Shown: positions 36,265 through 44,511 of the stretch, in pieces
Position numbering within the stretch: the stretch's first letter is position 1
Layout of the letters: each line of letters starts with the position of its first letter
NCBI GenBank assembly: GCA_945898095.1
Contig: CAMDHE010000004.1
Coordinates: forward strand, 28,016 to 92,015
Direction: 5' to 3'
From: Roseateles toxinivorans
GTDB lineage: Bacteria; Pseudomonadota; Gammaproteobacteria; Burkholderiales; Burkholderiaceae_C
Length of the DNA stretch: 64,000 nucleotides
Notes under the pieces: generated by a model
Database searches by the model: none
What the model saw: only the letters and a program-made list of their open reading frames with translations
What the model was told of the DNA's origin: nothing
Made by a program: the position numbers and the translations under genes

Positions 36265-37167
36265 TCAATCCCCGAACAACTCGAAGAACAAGTTGCGCAG
36301 CCACAGGTTCGTCGGGTCCCGGTGAAATCTTTCATGCCAGAACATCATGATCTCGTACGAGGGCAGCGTGACCGGAGGGCTCATGACCTTCAGCGGCAGC
36401 AACTCGGCATAGAACTGGGCAAGTCGTCCGGCCATGATCGCCAAAAGATCTGAGCTGGCGACGACCATCGGAACCGACTGGAATCCCGGCACGCGCAGCT
36501 TCGCGCTGCGGGGAAGTTTGTGATGGCTGAGGATGCGGTCGAGTTGTTCGTGCACGTAACCCATCGGGTCGACCATCACATGCGAAGCCGCGCTGAACGT
36601 TTCGGCCGTCATGCCGCCTTCAAAGAGGGGATGATCCGCCCGCGCAATGCAGGCGTATCGCTCACGGTAGACGCGTTTTTGCCGGCAGCCAGTGATAAAG
36701 CTCGTGAACGTACCCACAGCAAAGTCCACTTCACCGGATTCAAGGCTCAGGTGCGGCGCTTTCGAAGGCACTGGGGCGATTCGCAGCGACACGCCGGGCG
36801 CCTCCTTCGCAAGCCGCGCAAGCAGCTTCGGCAAGTACAAGGTCTGGCTGACATCGCTCATGATGATCGTGAACGTGCGGGTGGCGGTTTGCGGCACGAA
36901 CTCCAGGTGTTGCTCAAGCCCGGCGCGCAGCAATTCCAGCGCTTCCCTCACTGCACGTGCCAGGCGCGTGCCATAAGGCGTGGGCTGCATGCCGTTGGCA
37001 GTGCGGATGAAGATTGGATCCTTCAGCTGCGTGCGCAAGCGCGCCAGCGCATGGCTGGCTGCAGATTGGCTCATGCCGATCTGATCAGCGGCTTCGCTCA
37101 GATTCGTATTCGCCAGCAATGCATCGACGAGCAGGAGCTGGTTCAGGTGGAGCGCGTTCAGGTCCAT
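36265..37167 (-). CDS. LysR-family transcriptional regulator of the catabolic island
   Basis: 300 residues. The N-terminal HTH (LSEAADQIGMSQSAASHALARLRTQLKDPIF) and type-2 periplasmic-binding-like effector domain are typical, with the VPxxxxxxDF-like segment LESGEVDFAVGTF. It resembles the NahR/NodD/LinR branch that opens MDLNALHLNQLLLVDALL. It lies downstream of nothing on its strand and divergent from the GlcG gene, between both arms of the island, so it probably activates one or both in response to the substrate or a pathway intermediate. Confidence 0.92.
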   Translation of the reverse strand: MDLNALHLNQLLLVDALLANTNLSEAADQIGMSQSAASHALARLRTQLKDPIFIRTANGMQPTPYGTRLARAVREALELLRAGLEQHLEFVPQTATRTFTIIMSDVSQTLYLPKLLARLAKEAPGVSLRIAPVPSKAPHLSLESGEVDFAVGTFTSFITGCRQKRVYRERYACIARADHPLFEGGMTAETFSAASHVMVDPMGYVHEQLDRILSHHKLPRSAKLRVPGFQSVPMVVASSDLLAIMAGRLAQFYAELLPLKVMSPPVTLPSYEIMMFWHERFHRDPTNLWLRNLFFELFGD

Positions 37168-37376
37168 TTGCCGCGCACTTTACCCGTTTCCGGGACATTT
37201 GGCACACCATATGAATGGCATGCATTTTTCTGATGATTAACCGGCCTTTGCAAGAGCTCATGCCCGGAATAAGGTAGCCGCTTGAACCGGAACGTCGCAG
37301 GGGCAATCATGCTAGCCTTTTTCAGCTGCTGCCTCTGCGCTGACAATGCCACAACCCTGACAAAAGGAGCCACCCC

Positions 37377-37832
37377 ATGACGACCAAACCGGTACCCCAC
37401 CAGAACCCCTATGGCGAGCGCATCACCCTTGAACTTGCCAAGGAAATCGCCGAGGCCGGAGAAGCATTCGCCACCAAGCAGGGCTGGAACGCAACGATCG
37501 CAATCTGCGACGATGGCGGCCACCCGGTCCTCTTGCACCGCATGAGCAATGGCCAGTTCGGCAGCGTCGAGTTGACCCTTGCAAAAGCCTATGGCGCGAC
37601 CGCCTTCCGCCGGCCTACAGGCCTCTTCCACGACGATCTGAGCGCAGGCAAGTTCAACACCTTCTGGCATCTGCGCCAGGAAGCGGCAATTCCGCTTGAA
37701 GGCGGCTATCCCATCATCGTTGGCGGCCGTGTCATTGGCGGGATCGGCGTCTCTGGGGTCGGCGCCGCCGGCTTGGCGGACGGCGACAGCCAGGTGGCCG
37801 TTGCCGCCCTGGAAGTCGTCAAGGGCAAATAA
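37377..37832 (+). CDS. GlcG/HbpS (DUF336) family protein
   Basis: 151 residues. The family core is visible in ITLELAKEIAEAGEAFATKQGW, ICDDGGHPVLLHRM, a KAYGATAFRRPT segment and the Gly-rich GYPIIVGGRVIGGIGVSGV. GlcG/HbpS proteins are small, often octameric, and some bind heme or cobalamin-like ligands; they recur in catabolic operons without a settled role. AAAGGAG precedes the ATG. It is the first gene of the plus-strand arm and may help handle heme or metal for the cytochrome-containing neighbour, which is a guess. Confidence 0.88.
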   Translation: MTTKPVPHQNPYGERITLELAKEIAEAGEAFATKQGWNATIAICDDGGHPVLLHRMSNGQFGSVELTLAKAYGATAFRRPTGLFHDDLSAGKFNTFWHLRQEAAIPLEGGYPIIVGGRVIGGIGVSGVGAAGLADGDSQVAVAALEVVKGK

Positions 37833-37901
37833 GAAAAGAAGGCTCGGCAGGTTTCGGCGCGCGCTGCGCCGAGCTTGTGCCTGCCTGGCGGGGCAATATT
37901 C

Positions 37902-39113
37902 ATGCAGAACTTTGTGGACTGGTTGGTGGTGATCCTGCGGTGGACGCATATCGTGGCCATCCTCGGCTGGGTTGGCGCTTCGCTTTACTTCATGTGGCTT
38001 GAAAGCAAGCTGCGCACGCCCGGCGTGCCGCGCAGCAATGTGCTGGGTGAGGCATGGCTGGGCCATGGCGGAGGCTTCTACATTGTCGAGAAGCGCACGA
38101 TCACGCCAGGGCAGGTGCCTTCCCCCGTCTACTGGTTCCGCAATGAAGCGGCGATAACCTGGATCACCGGCTTCCTTCTTCTTGTGTTCGTCTACTACTG
38201 GACGGGTGGCGTCGACCTCATTGATGCGGACAGGCCGCTGCTGAGCCCCGGCTCGGCCATTGCGATTGCCGTTGGCCTGTTCGTGGTCTGCTGGCTGGTG
38301 TACGACAAGTTGTGGGTGTCGGCATTCGCCGCCCAAAAACCCGTGGCAGCCACCGTCATCAGTGCAGTTCTGCTGCTCGGCGTCGTTTATCTGCTGTGCA
38401 TGCTCTTCAATGGCCGTGCCGCCTTCATCCACATCGGCGCCATCCTGGGCACCAATATGGTCGGCAATGTCTGGCGCCGCATCATTCCTGCGCAGGTCGA
38501 GGCGGTAGCCGCCGCCACAGCCGGACGGGAGCGCGACATGGTCATGGCGTTGCGCGCCAAGCGCCGTGCGCAGCACAACACCTACCTCACGCTGCCAGTG
38601 ATCTTCTCCATGATCGCGGCGCATGCGCCCAGCACCTACAGCCACGCACTCAATTGGCTGATCATGACCCTGCTGATCCTGGCGGGCATCGCGGCGCGGC
38701 AGATGATGATCCTCTATGACCGGAGCACCCCTGCGGGTCCGGGATGGCTGCCGGCCGCAGGTCCGCTGGCAATCGCGGCCGTCGTGCTGGCGGTGTTGAC
38801 CACGCCTTCGTCCGTAATCGCGCCGGCGCAACTGGTGGCGGGCGAGGCGCCTGTGTCGTTCAATATCGCCCGAGGCATCCTTGAGCTGCGCTGCATGGGT
38901 TGCCATGCAGCAACACCGATTGCACCAGGCGTTGCCGCAGCCCCTGGCGGCGTGCGACTCAACTCGCCCGATGAGATCAGGATGAACGCCGCGAAGATCC
39001 AGGCCACCAGCATTGCCACGCGCTCGATGCCGCCAGGCAATGCCACCCGGATGACGGATGAGGAGCGCAGATTGGTCGGACGCTGGCTGGCGGCGGGCGC
39101 ACAGACGCCGTGA
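37902..39113 (+). CDS. PuuD-like membrane protein with C-terminal cytochrome c domain
   Basis: 403 residues from the ATG at 37902. About eight hydrophobic segments form the urate-hydroxylase N-terminal domain (DUF989-type, with WTHIVAILGWVGASLYFMW and HIGAILGTNMVGNVW). A C-terminal cytochrome c domain has the heme motif RCMGCHAA near residue 334 and a distal Met (RSMPPGN). PuuD of Agrobacterium oxidises urate to 5-hydroxyisourate and passes electrons to the respiratory chain. No other purine-degradation genes are here, so this homologue may oxidise another ring compound. It lies 69 bases after the GlcG gene. Confidence 0.85.
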   Translation: MQNFVDWLVVILRWTHIVAILGWVGASLYFMWLESKLRTPGVPRSNVLGEAWLGHGGGFYIVEKRTITPGQVPSPVYWFRNEAAITWITGFLLLVFVYYWTGGVDLIDADRPLLSPGSAIAIAVGLFVVCWLVYDKLWVSAFAAQKPVAATVISAVLLLGVVYLLCMLFNGRAAFIHIGAILGTNMVGNVWRRIIPAQVEAVAAATAGRERDMVMALRAKRRAQHNTYLTLPVIFSMIAAHAPSTYSHALNWLIMTLLILAGIAARQMMILYDRSTPAGPGWLPAAGPLAIAAVVLAVLTTPSSVIAPAQLVAGEAPVSFNIARGILELRCMGCHAATPIAPGVAAAPGGVRLNSPDEIRMNAAKIQATSIATRSMPPGNATRMTDEERRLVGRWLAAGAQTP

Positions 39114-39329
39114 GCTGATCTTTTCGCGGCGACGCAGCCGCATCTCTGCGTATGCATCAGCTTCATTGCGCCGATGTGCCGCCCGCCATGTACAAAGCCC
39201 TGCGGGCCGCATAACGTGTTGACGAATTACTTGGCAATTCCAATTGCTTCACCTGTCAGTCCTATTGTGTCCATTGCATTTCCTCAGTCAGAACAAGTTG
39301 TCGCGGCCCAGGCCACCGCATCGCAAGCC

Positions 39330-40280
39330 ATGCCGGAGCAAGGGCTGATCCAGACGCGGGTGGAGTGCATCCGTTTCGGCACGCACGACACCAACCTGTA
39401 TGAACTGCGTCCAGTTGATGGCACGGAGTTGCCAGCCGCTCGGCCTGGCGCGCACATCGCCGTGCACCTGGCGTCCAAACTCGTTCGGCAGTATTCGCTT
39501 TTGCAGGCAGGGGAGAAGCCGCTCAGCTATCTGATTGGCGTCAAGCGGGACGCGGCAAGCCGCGGCGGCTCCAGTTTCATCCACGAGAAACTGCGGGTGG
39601 GCGACAGGCTCATGATCGAAGCGCCGCGCAATAATTTCCCTTTGGCCCCAGATGCGCGGCATACCTTGCTGCTGGCCGGCGGCATAGGCATCACGCCCAT
39701 GCTCTGCATGTGGCAGCAGCTGAAGGAACAGGGACAAAACGTTCGACTGGTCTACTCCTGCCGCTCGCGCAAGGACGCTCTTTTTCTCGATACGCTGGAC
39801 GGCGAGCCTGGCGTGACTTTGCGCTTTGACGATGAACACAAGGGCAGCCACCTCGACATGGCCGCGGTTCTCGCCGGGGCCCCGGCCGACGCGCATCTTT
39901 ACTGCTGCGGTCCGTTGCCGATGCTGCAAAGTTTTGAGCGGCAGACGGCCGCATGGCCTGCCGGGCAGGTGCATGTTGAATATTTTTCCTCAGCACAGGA
40001 GCAGGCGACCGAAGGCGGCTTCAGCGTGAAGCTGGCACGCGCCGGCATCACGGTTGCCGTCGCCAATGGACAGTCGGTGCTGGCCGCGCTGCGCTCGTGC
40101 GGTATCAGCACCGCATCGTCTTGCGAGGAAGGCATTTGCGGGGCCTGTGAAACCAAGGTGCTTGCGGGCATTCCCGATCACCGCGATTCCGTACTCAGCG
40201 ACGGGGAAAAGCTCGCAAATGATCGGATGATGATCTGCTGTTCGGGCAGCAAAACCCCTGAGCTCGTGCTCGATCTGTAG
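39330..40280 (+). CDS. PDR/VanB-type oxygenase reductase (FMN, NAD, plant-type [2Fe-2S])
   Basis: 316 residues from the ATG at 39330, the size of phthalate dioxygenase reductase; the frame is open upstream to 39174 without family similarity. An FMN-binding barrel (RQYSLLQ) is followed by an NAD domain (LLLAGGIGITPMLCM and YCCGPLPML). The C-terminal ferredoxin domain has cysteines in CEEGICGACETK plus a distal Cys in RMMICCSGS. It supplies electrons to single-component Rieske oxygenases such as that at 34803-36104, which otherwise has no reductase nearby. It is 10 bases before the molybdoenzyme gene. Confidence 0.92.
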   Translation: MPEQGLIQTRVECIRFGTHDTNLYELRPVDGTELPAARPGAHIAVHLASKLVRQYSLLQAGEKPLSYLIGVKRDAASRGGSSFIHEKLRVGDRLMIEAPRNNFPLAPDARHTLLLAGGIGITPMLCMWQQLKEQGQNVRLVYSCRSRKDALFLDTLDGEPGVTLRFDDEHKGSHLDMAAVLAGAPADAHLYCCGPLPMLQSFERQTAAWPAGQVHVEYFSSAQEQATEGGFSVKLARAGITVAVANGQSVLAALRSCGISTASSCEEGICGACETKVLAGIPDHRDSVLSDGEKLANDRMMICCSGSKTPELVLDL

Positions 40281-40290
40281 GCGCAAGCAG

Positions 40291-42480
40291 ATGCTCAGGA
40301 ACGAGAACATCGACGTGCCGCCGGCACCGCCCATTGAGGAAACTTTCAAGGCAGTGTGCCGCATGTGCCACGGCGGCTGCGGCACGATCGTAAGCAGGAT
40401 TGACGGCCGTATCACCAGCGTCGTCGGCGACCCGGACCACCCCATCAACAAGGGAAAGCTGTGTGCCAAGGGCGGGCAGCCGTCGATCGACCTGCTCTAC
40501 CACCCGAGTCGCCTGGACTTCCCGCTCATTCGCACTGGTGAGCGCGGTGCCGGCCAATGGCGGCGTGCCAGTTGGGACGAAGCGCTTGACCATATCGCTG
40601 CGCAACTGCAAGGGATCAAGCAGGCACATGGCGCGGAAGCGGTGAGCTTTTTCCGCGGCATGGGGTTGAACAACTCCAACATCATCAGCCGATTGGCCAA
40701 CCTGTTCGGCACGCCCAACGTGGCTGCCATCAGCTACTTCTGCTATGCCGTACGCGTGTCGGCCTGCCAGATCACGGCCACCGGAAGCTTCAGCGGCAAG
40801 AGCTGGGATGGTGCGGTGGTGCCGGACTTCTACACACCCACGAATTGCATTGTCGAATGGGGGTCGCAAAAACGCACCAGCAATGACCATGGTCTGATCG
40901 GCCATGTGCCGCTTACCGCCGCTTTCCACAACAAGCCGGCGCACATCATCGTCGACCCGCGGCGGCCCGCCTCCGCCGGCCCGGCCGACATCTGGCTGGC
41001 GCTGAGACCGGGCACCGACGCGGCAATGGCGCTGGGCTGGATCAACCTCATCATCGAGGAAGGTCTCTACGACAAAAACTTCGTCGAAAACTACTGCCAC
41101 GGCTTTGCCGAGCTGCGGGCCCGCGCGGCCGAGTATCCGCTTCAGCGCGTGGCCGAAATTACCTGGTGCGACCCGGATCTGATCGCACGCGCAGCGCGCC
41201 TGTACGCCACGTCGAAACCGGCGCAACTGGTGCTGGGCAACGGCACCGACCACGCGGGCTTGAACACCTACCAGTCGGTGCGGGCACTTTTCATCCTGAT
41301 GGGCATCACCGGCAATATCGATGTACCGGGCGGCAATGTGTTTTACCCGGCGCCGGCCCTGGCCTATCCCGACATGAAGGAAAAGCTGCCGCCTGAGCAG
41401 GCTGCCAAACGGCTCGGTGCCAGCCGTTTCAAGGGACTGGATCGACATGGTTTTTCGCACCCGCCACTGACTTTGCAGGCCATGGTGACGGGTGATCCTT
41501 ATCCAGTAAAAGCGATGGTCGCGGTAGGCACCAATATCGCAACGACCTATCCCAATACGGCCCAGGTGTACGCCGCCTTGAACAGCCTGGACCTGCTCGT
41601 CGTGCACGATGTCTTCATGACCCCGACGGCAGAACTGGCCGATGTGGTGCTGCCGGCCGCAGGCGACCTGGAGCGTGATGAGCCGCGGCTGCACCTGCAC
41701 ATCAAGGGCCCGCATGCCACCTATATGGACACGGTGTCGAGCAAGCTCGCCACCATCGGTGAACGCAAATCCGATTGGGAATTCATCATCGCACTGGGTC
41801 AGAAGCTAGGCCTGGCCGAGTATTTCCCCTCGCTGCAGGTCATGGCCGACGAGGCGCTGGCGCCAATGCACATCACCTGGGACGAACTGAAAAAATGCGG
41901 CCGTGTCGAGACGCCGCTCGAATACCGCAAATACGAAAAATGCGGCTTCGGTACACCCACCGGCAAGTTCGAGCTTTACTCGACCATGATGCGCGACTGG
42001 GGCTACGACCCGCTGCCGTCCCATGTCGAGCCGCCGGAGAGCCCATACCGCACGCCCGAGCGCTATGCGCAATTCCCGCTCATTCTCATCACCGGTGCCA
42101 AGCAGGCCATGTACATGCATTCGCAGAACCGCCAGGTCGACTCGATCCGGCGCCTCGCCCCCCAACCCGTACTGGAGATGCATGCTGACACGGCAGCCGC
42201 ATCGGGCATCGCCGAGGGCGACATGGTCTGGGTCGAAACGGCGCGCGGAAAACTGCAACTGCGCGCGCATCTGCACCAGCGCATCCAGGCCAAGGTCGTT
42301 GCCATCCCGCATGGCTGGTGGTTCCCCGAGCAGGCGGGGCCGGATCACGGCATCTTCAAGAGCTGCGCCAACGTCCTGACCGACGACAACGCCGACCTGT
42401 GTGACCCGACTTTCGGCTCGAGCCCGCTCAAGGGCCTGCTCTGCCGGGTCTACAAAACCGACGTATCGGCTGCGGCCTGA
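40291..42480 (+). CDS. Bis-MGD molybdopterin oxidoreductase, possibly acetylene-hydratase-like branch
   Basis: 729 residues of the DMSO reductase superfamily. The N-terminal [4Fe-4S] site is C-x2-C-x3-C plus a later Cys (CRMCHGGCG ... KLCAKGG). The cofactor domains show VDPRRPASAGPADIWLALRPGTDAA and HDVFMTPTAELADVVLPAA, and the C-terminal beta-barrel has GDMVWVETARGKLQLRA and IPHGWWFPEQ. There is no Tat signal, so it is cytoplasmic. From memory its layout recalls acetylene hydratase and transhydroxylase-like enzymes more than formate dehydrogenase or nitrate reductase. That is a judgement, not a search. It could hydrate or hydroxylate a pathway intermediate. A MITE follows it. Confidence 0.82.
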   Translation: MLRNENIDVPPAPPIEETFKAVCRMCHGGCGTIVSRIDGRITSVVGDPDHPINKGKLCAKGGQPSIDLLYHPSRLDFPLIRTGERGAGQWRRASWDEALDHIAAQLQGIKQAHGAEAVSFFRGMGLNNSNIISRLANLFGTPNVAAISYFCYAVRVSACQITATGSFSGKSWDGAVVPDFYTPTNCIVEWGSQKRTSNDHGLIGHVPLTAAFHNKPAHIIVDPRRPASAGPADIWLALRPGTDAAMALGWINLIIEEGLYDKNFVENYCHGFAELRARAAEYPLQRVAEITWCDPDLIARAARLYATSKPAQLVLGNGTDHAGLNTYQSVRALFILMGITGNIDVPGGNVFYPAPALAYPDMKEKLPPEQAAKRLGASRFKGLDRHGFSHPPLTLQAMVTGDPYPVKAMVAVGTNIATTYPNTAQVYAALNSLDLLVVHDVFMTPTAELADVVLPAAGDLERDEPRLHLHIKGPHATYMDTVSSKLATIGERKSDWEFIIALGQKLGLAEYFPSLQVMADEALAPMHITWDELKKCGRVETPLEYRKYEKCGFGTPTGKFELYSTMMRDWGYDPLPSHVEPPESPYRTPERYAQFPLILITGAKQAMYMHSQNRQVDSIRRLAPQPVLEMHADTAAASGIAEGDMVWVETARGKLQLRAHLHQRIQAKVVAIPHGWWFPEQAGPDHGIFKSCANVLTDDNADLCDPTFGSSPLKGLLCRVYKTDVSAAA

Positions 42481-42510
42481 ACTGATATCGATGGCGTCGC
42501 CAGCCGCTAA

Positions 42511-42672
42511 GGATGCTCTGCATAACTCAACGCGGATGTGTGCAGTGCGGACCGGGATGGGATGCAAGGCGCACTTTGCGGCCAATAGCGCGTGCTATTG
42601 GCAATAAATGCAACGCCGCAGACCGCCCGGGGCCGCGCTAGCACAAGCCGTGAGGGGTTATGCAGAGCATCC
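42511..42672. mobile_element. MITE-like element, copy 2 (162 bp)
   Basis: The same length and terminal inverted repeats as the copy at 5926-6087 (GGATGCTCTGCATAAC at the left, its complement at the right, so 16 bp match here), with the same central CCAATAGC/GCTATTGG hairpin. It has no coding capacity. It lies in the gap between the molybdoenzyme and the ThDP enzyme, where it disrupts nothing. Confidence 0.8.
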
Positions 42673-42715
42673 CCAAAGACATGCGGGCTCCACCGCTCTG
42701 CGCGGCCCGGCTCAA

Positions 42716-42753
42716 GGGGATTGACCAAGTATGCTTAAATACTTTTGATCCCC
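42716..42753. promoter_or_regulatory. 38-bp nested inverted repeat upstream of the ThDP enzyme gene
   Basis: GGGGAT (42716-42721) pairs with ATCCCC (42748-42753), and inside it AAGTAT (42727) pairs with ATACTT (42739). The AT-rich centre and absence of a U-tract suggest an operator rather than a terminator. The binding protein is unknown. Confidence 0.4.
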
Positions 42754-42777
42754 CTGCGCCACCACGAGCCCATCGCC

Positions 42778-44475
42778 ATGCCCCTCAGCTTCAACGGTGC
42801 CGATGCACTGATCCGCATGTTGCAGCTCAACGGCGTGCGCCATATCTTCGGTTTATGCGGCGACACCAGCCTGCCTTATTACGATGCCCTGGCGCGTCTG
42901 GACCATGGCATCGACCATATCCTGACCCGCGATGAACGCAGCGCTGGCTATATGGCTGATGCTTATGCCCGCGTGACAGGCAAGGTCGGGGTCTGCGAAG
43001 GGCCGAGCGGCGGCGGCGCCACCTATTTGCTGCCCGGCCTGGTCGAGGCCAACGAGTCGTCGGTGGCGGTGCTGGGCATTACCTCGGACATATCGGTCGG
43101 TGCACGCGGCAAGTTCCCGCTGACCGAACTGGACCAGCAAGCCTTGTACAAGCCACTGACCAAGTGGAACACCCGCATCGACCGGGTCGACCAGATCCCC
43201 CATGCAGTGCGCAGCGCCTTCCGCGCAATGACCACGGGCCGGCCCGGCGCCGCCCATATCGCCCTGCCCTATGACGTGCAAAAGCATGCCATCGATCCGG
43301 CGGAAGTCTGGGCCCAGCCGGGCCATGACCGCTTTCCCGCCTACCGCAGCGCACCGGACCCGGCCGCAGTGATCGAGGCCGCCGATCGGCTGCTGGCCGC
43401 CAGGTCGCCGGTGTTGATCTGCGGTGGCGGGGTGGTGATCGCCGGGGCCAGCGCGGCGCTGGATGCGCTGGCCACCCTGCTCAATGCACCGGTCTGCTGC
43501 ACTGTGAGCGGCAAGGGCAGCCTGGCTGACAGCCACCCATTGAACGCCGGCGTGGTGGGCACCAACGGCGGCGTTCCAGCCACCCGCGCCGTGCTGGAGC
43601 AAGCTGACCTCGTGCTGTTCGTTGGTGCGCGCGCCGGCTCGACCACCACCGAGCATTGGCAGATGCCATCGCGCCAGGTCAGCATCCTGCACCTCGATGT
43701 CGACGCCGCCACCATCGGCACCAACTACCGCACCGATGTCGCGCTGGTCGGCGATGCGCGACTGGGCTTGCAGGCCCTGCACGACGAAGTGGCGCGACGC
43801 ATGGACAAGCGCGCCGCCGATGCCACCGATGGCTTGACCATCGCGGCCCGGGCTCGCGCCGGGAAACAAGCCTTCTTCGCGCCCTTGGCCGCCTCGCTGG
43901 AGCGCCCGATCAGGCCGGAGCGGGTCATCGATCTGCTCAACCGCCTGCTGCCCGCACAGGGCATTGTGGTGGCTGATCCCGGTACACCCTGCCCATATGT
44001 TTCGGCCTATTTCAACGCTCCGCAAGCCGGCCGGCACTTCATCACCAACCGGGCTCATGGCGCGCTGGGCTTCGCGATGTCGGCCGGCGTAGGTGCTGCC
44101 TTCGGCCGACCCGACTCGGTGGTGGTCGCCTTGATGGGTGACGGCAGCTTCGGCTTCACCTGCGGGGAACTGGAAACCATCGTCCGACGCAGCGTGCCCT
44201 TGAAGATGATCGTCTTTTCGAATGCGGTCTACGGCTGGATCAAGGCCAGCCAGAAGACCGGCTATGACGAGCGCTACTTCTCGGTCGATTTCAAGCGCAC
44301 CAACCACGCTCTTGTCGCCGAGGCCTTCGGCGTCAAAGCCTGGCGGGTAGAGGATCCAGCCGATCTGGAAGCCGCGCTGAAAGCCGCATTGATGCATGAT
44401 GGGCCGGCCCTGGTGGACATCATTTCCCAGGAACTGCAAGACAGCGCCGTCCCGGTCAGCCATTGGATGGGCTGA
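42778..44475 (+). CDS. Thiamine-diphosphate-dependent enzyme, acetolactate-synthase-like
   Basis: 565 residues in the three-domain layout of ALS, benzoylformate decarboxylase and oxalyl-CoA decarboxylase. The N-terminal Pyr domain holds the activating Glu in DERSAGYMADAYARVTG. The C-terminal PP domain has the ThDP motif GDGSFGFTCGELETIVRR with the closing Asn in MIVFSNAVYGW. The central domain is FAD-type but its FAD residues are not obvious. Likely reactions are decarboxylation of, or carboligation from, a 2-oxo acid. It is followed by TctC and VOC genes. An ilvB role is unlikely, as no small subunit is present. Confidence 0.88.
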   Translation: MPLSFNGADALIRMLQLNGVRHIFGLCGDTSLPYYDALARLDHGIDHILTRDERSAGYMADAYARVTGKVGVCEGPSGGGATYLLPGLVEANESSVAVLGITSDISVGARGKFPLTELDQQALYKPLTKWNTRIDRVDQIPHAVRSAFRAMTTGRPGAAHIALPYDVQKHAIDPAEVWAQPGHDRFPAYRSAPDPAAVIEAADRLLAARSPVLICGGGVVIAGASAALDALATLLNAPVCCTVSGKGSLADSHPLNAGVVGTNGGVPATRAVLEQADLVLFVGARAGSTTTEHWQMPSRQVSILHLDVDAATIGTNYRTDVALVGDARLGLQALHDEVARRMDKRAADATDGLTIAARARAGKQAFFAPLAASLERPIRPERVIDLLNRLLPAQGIVVADPGTPCPYVSAYFNAPQAGRHFITNRAHGALGFAMSAGVGAAFGRPDSVVVALMGDGSFGFTCGELETIVRRSVPLKMIVFSNAVYGWIKASQKTGYDERYFSVDFKRTNHALVAEAFGVKAWRVEDPADLEAALKAALMHDGPALVDIISQELQDSAVPVSHWMG

Positions 44476-44511
44476 GCCCGCACACCGATCCCCCACCCCA
44501 AGGAGCTTCAA

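Noticed and set aside
37377..39113. Calling the island a purine (urate) degradation cluster because of the PuuD-like gene
   Set aside because: No 5-hydroxyisourate hydrolase, OHCU decarboxylase, allantoinase or xanthine dehydrogenase gene accompanies it.
37158..39212. A 684-codon minus-strand frame across the GlcG and PuuD-like genes
   Set aside because: It is antisense to two recognised genes, has no motif, and has a composition typical of an antisense shadow.
42853..44511. A 552-codon minus-strand frame opposite the ThDP enzyme
   Set aside because: The plus strand carries an intact, motif-complete enzyme; the antisense frame has no family features.
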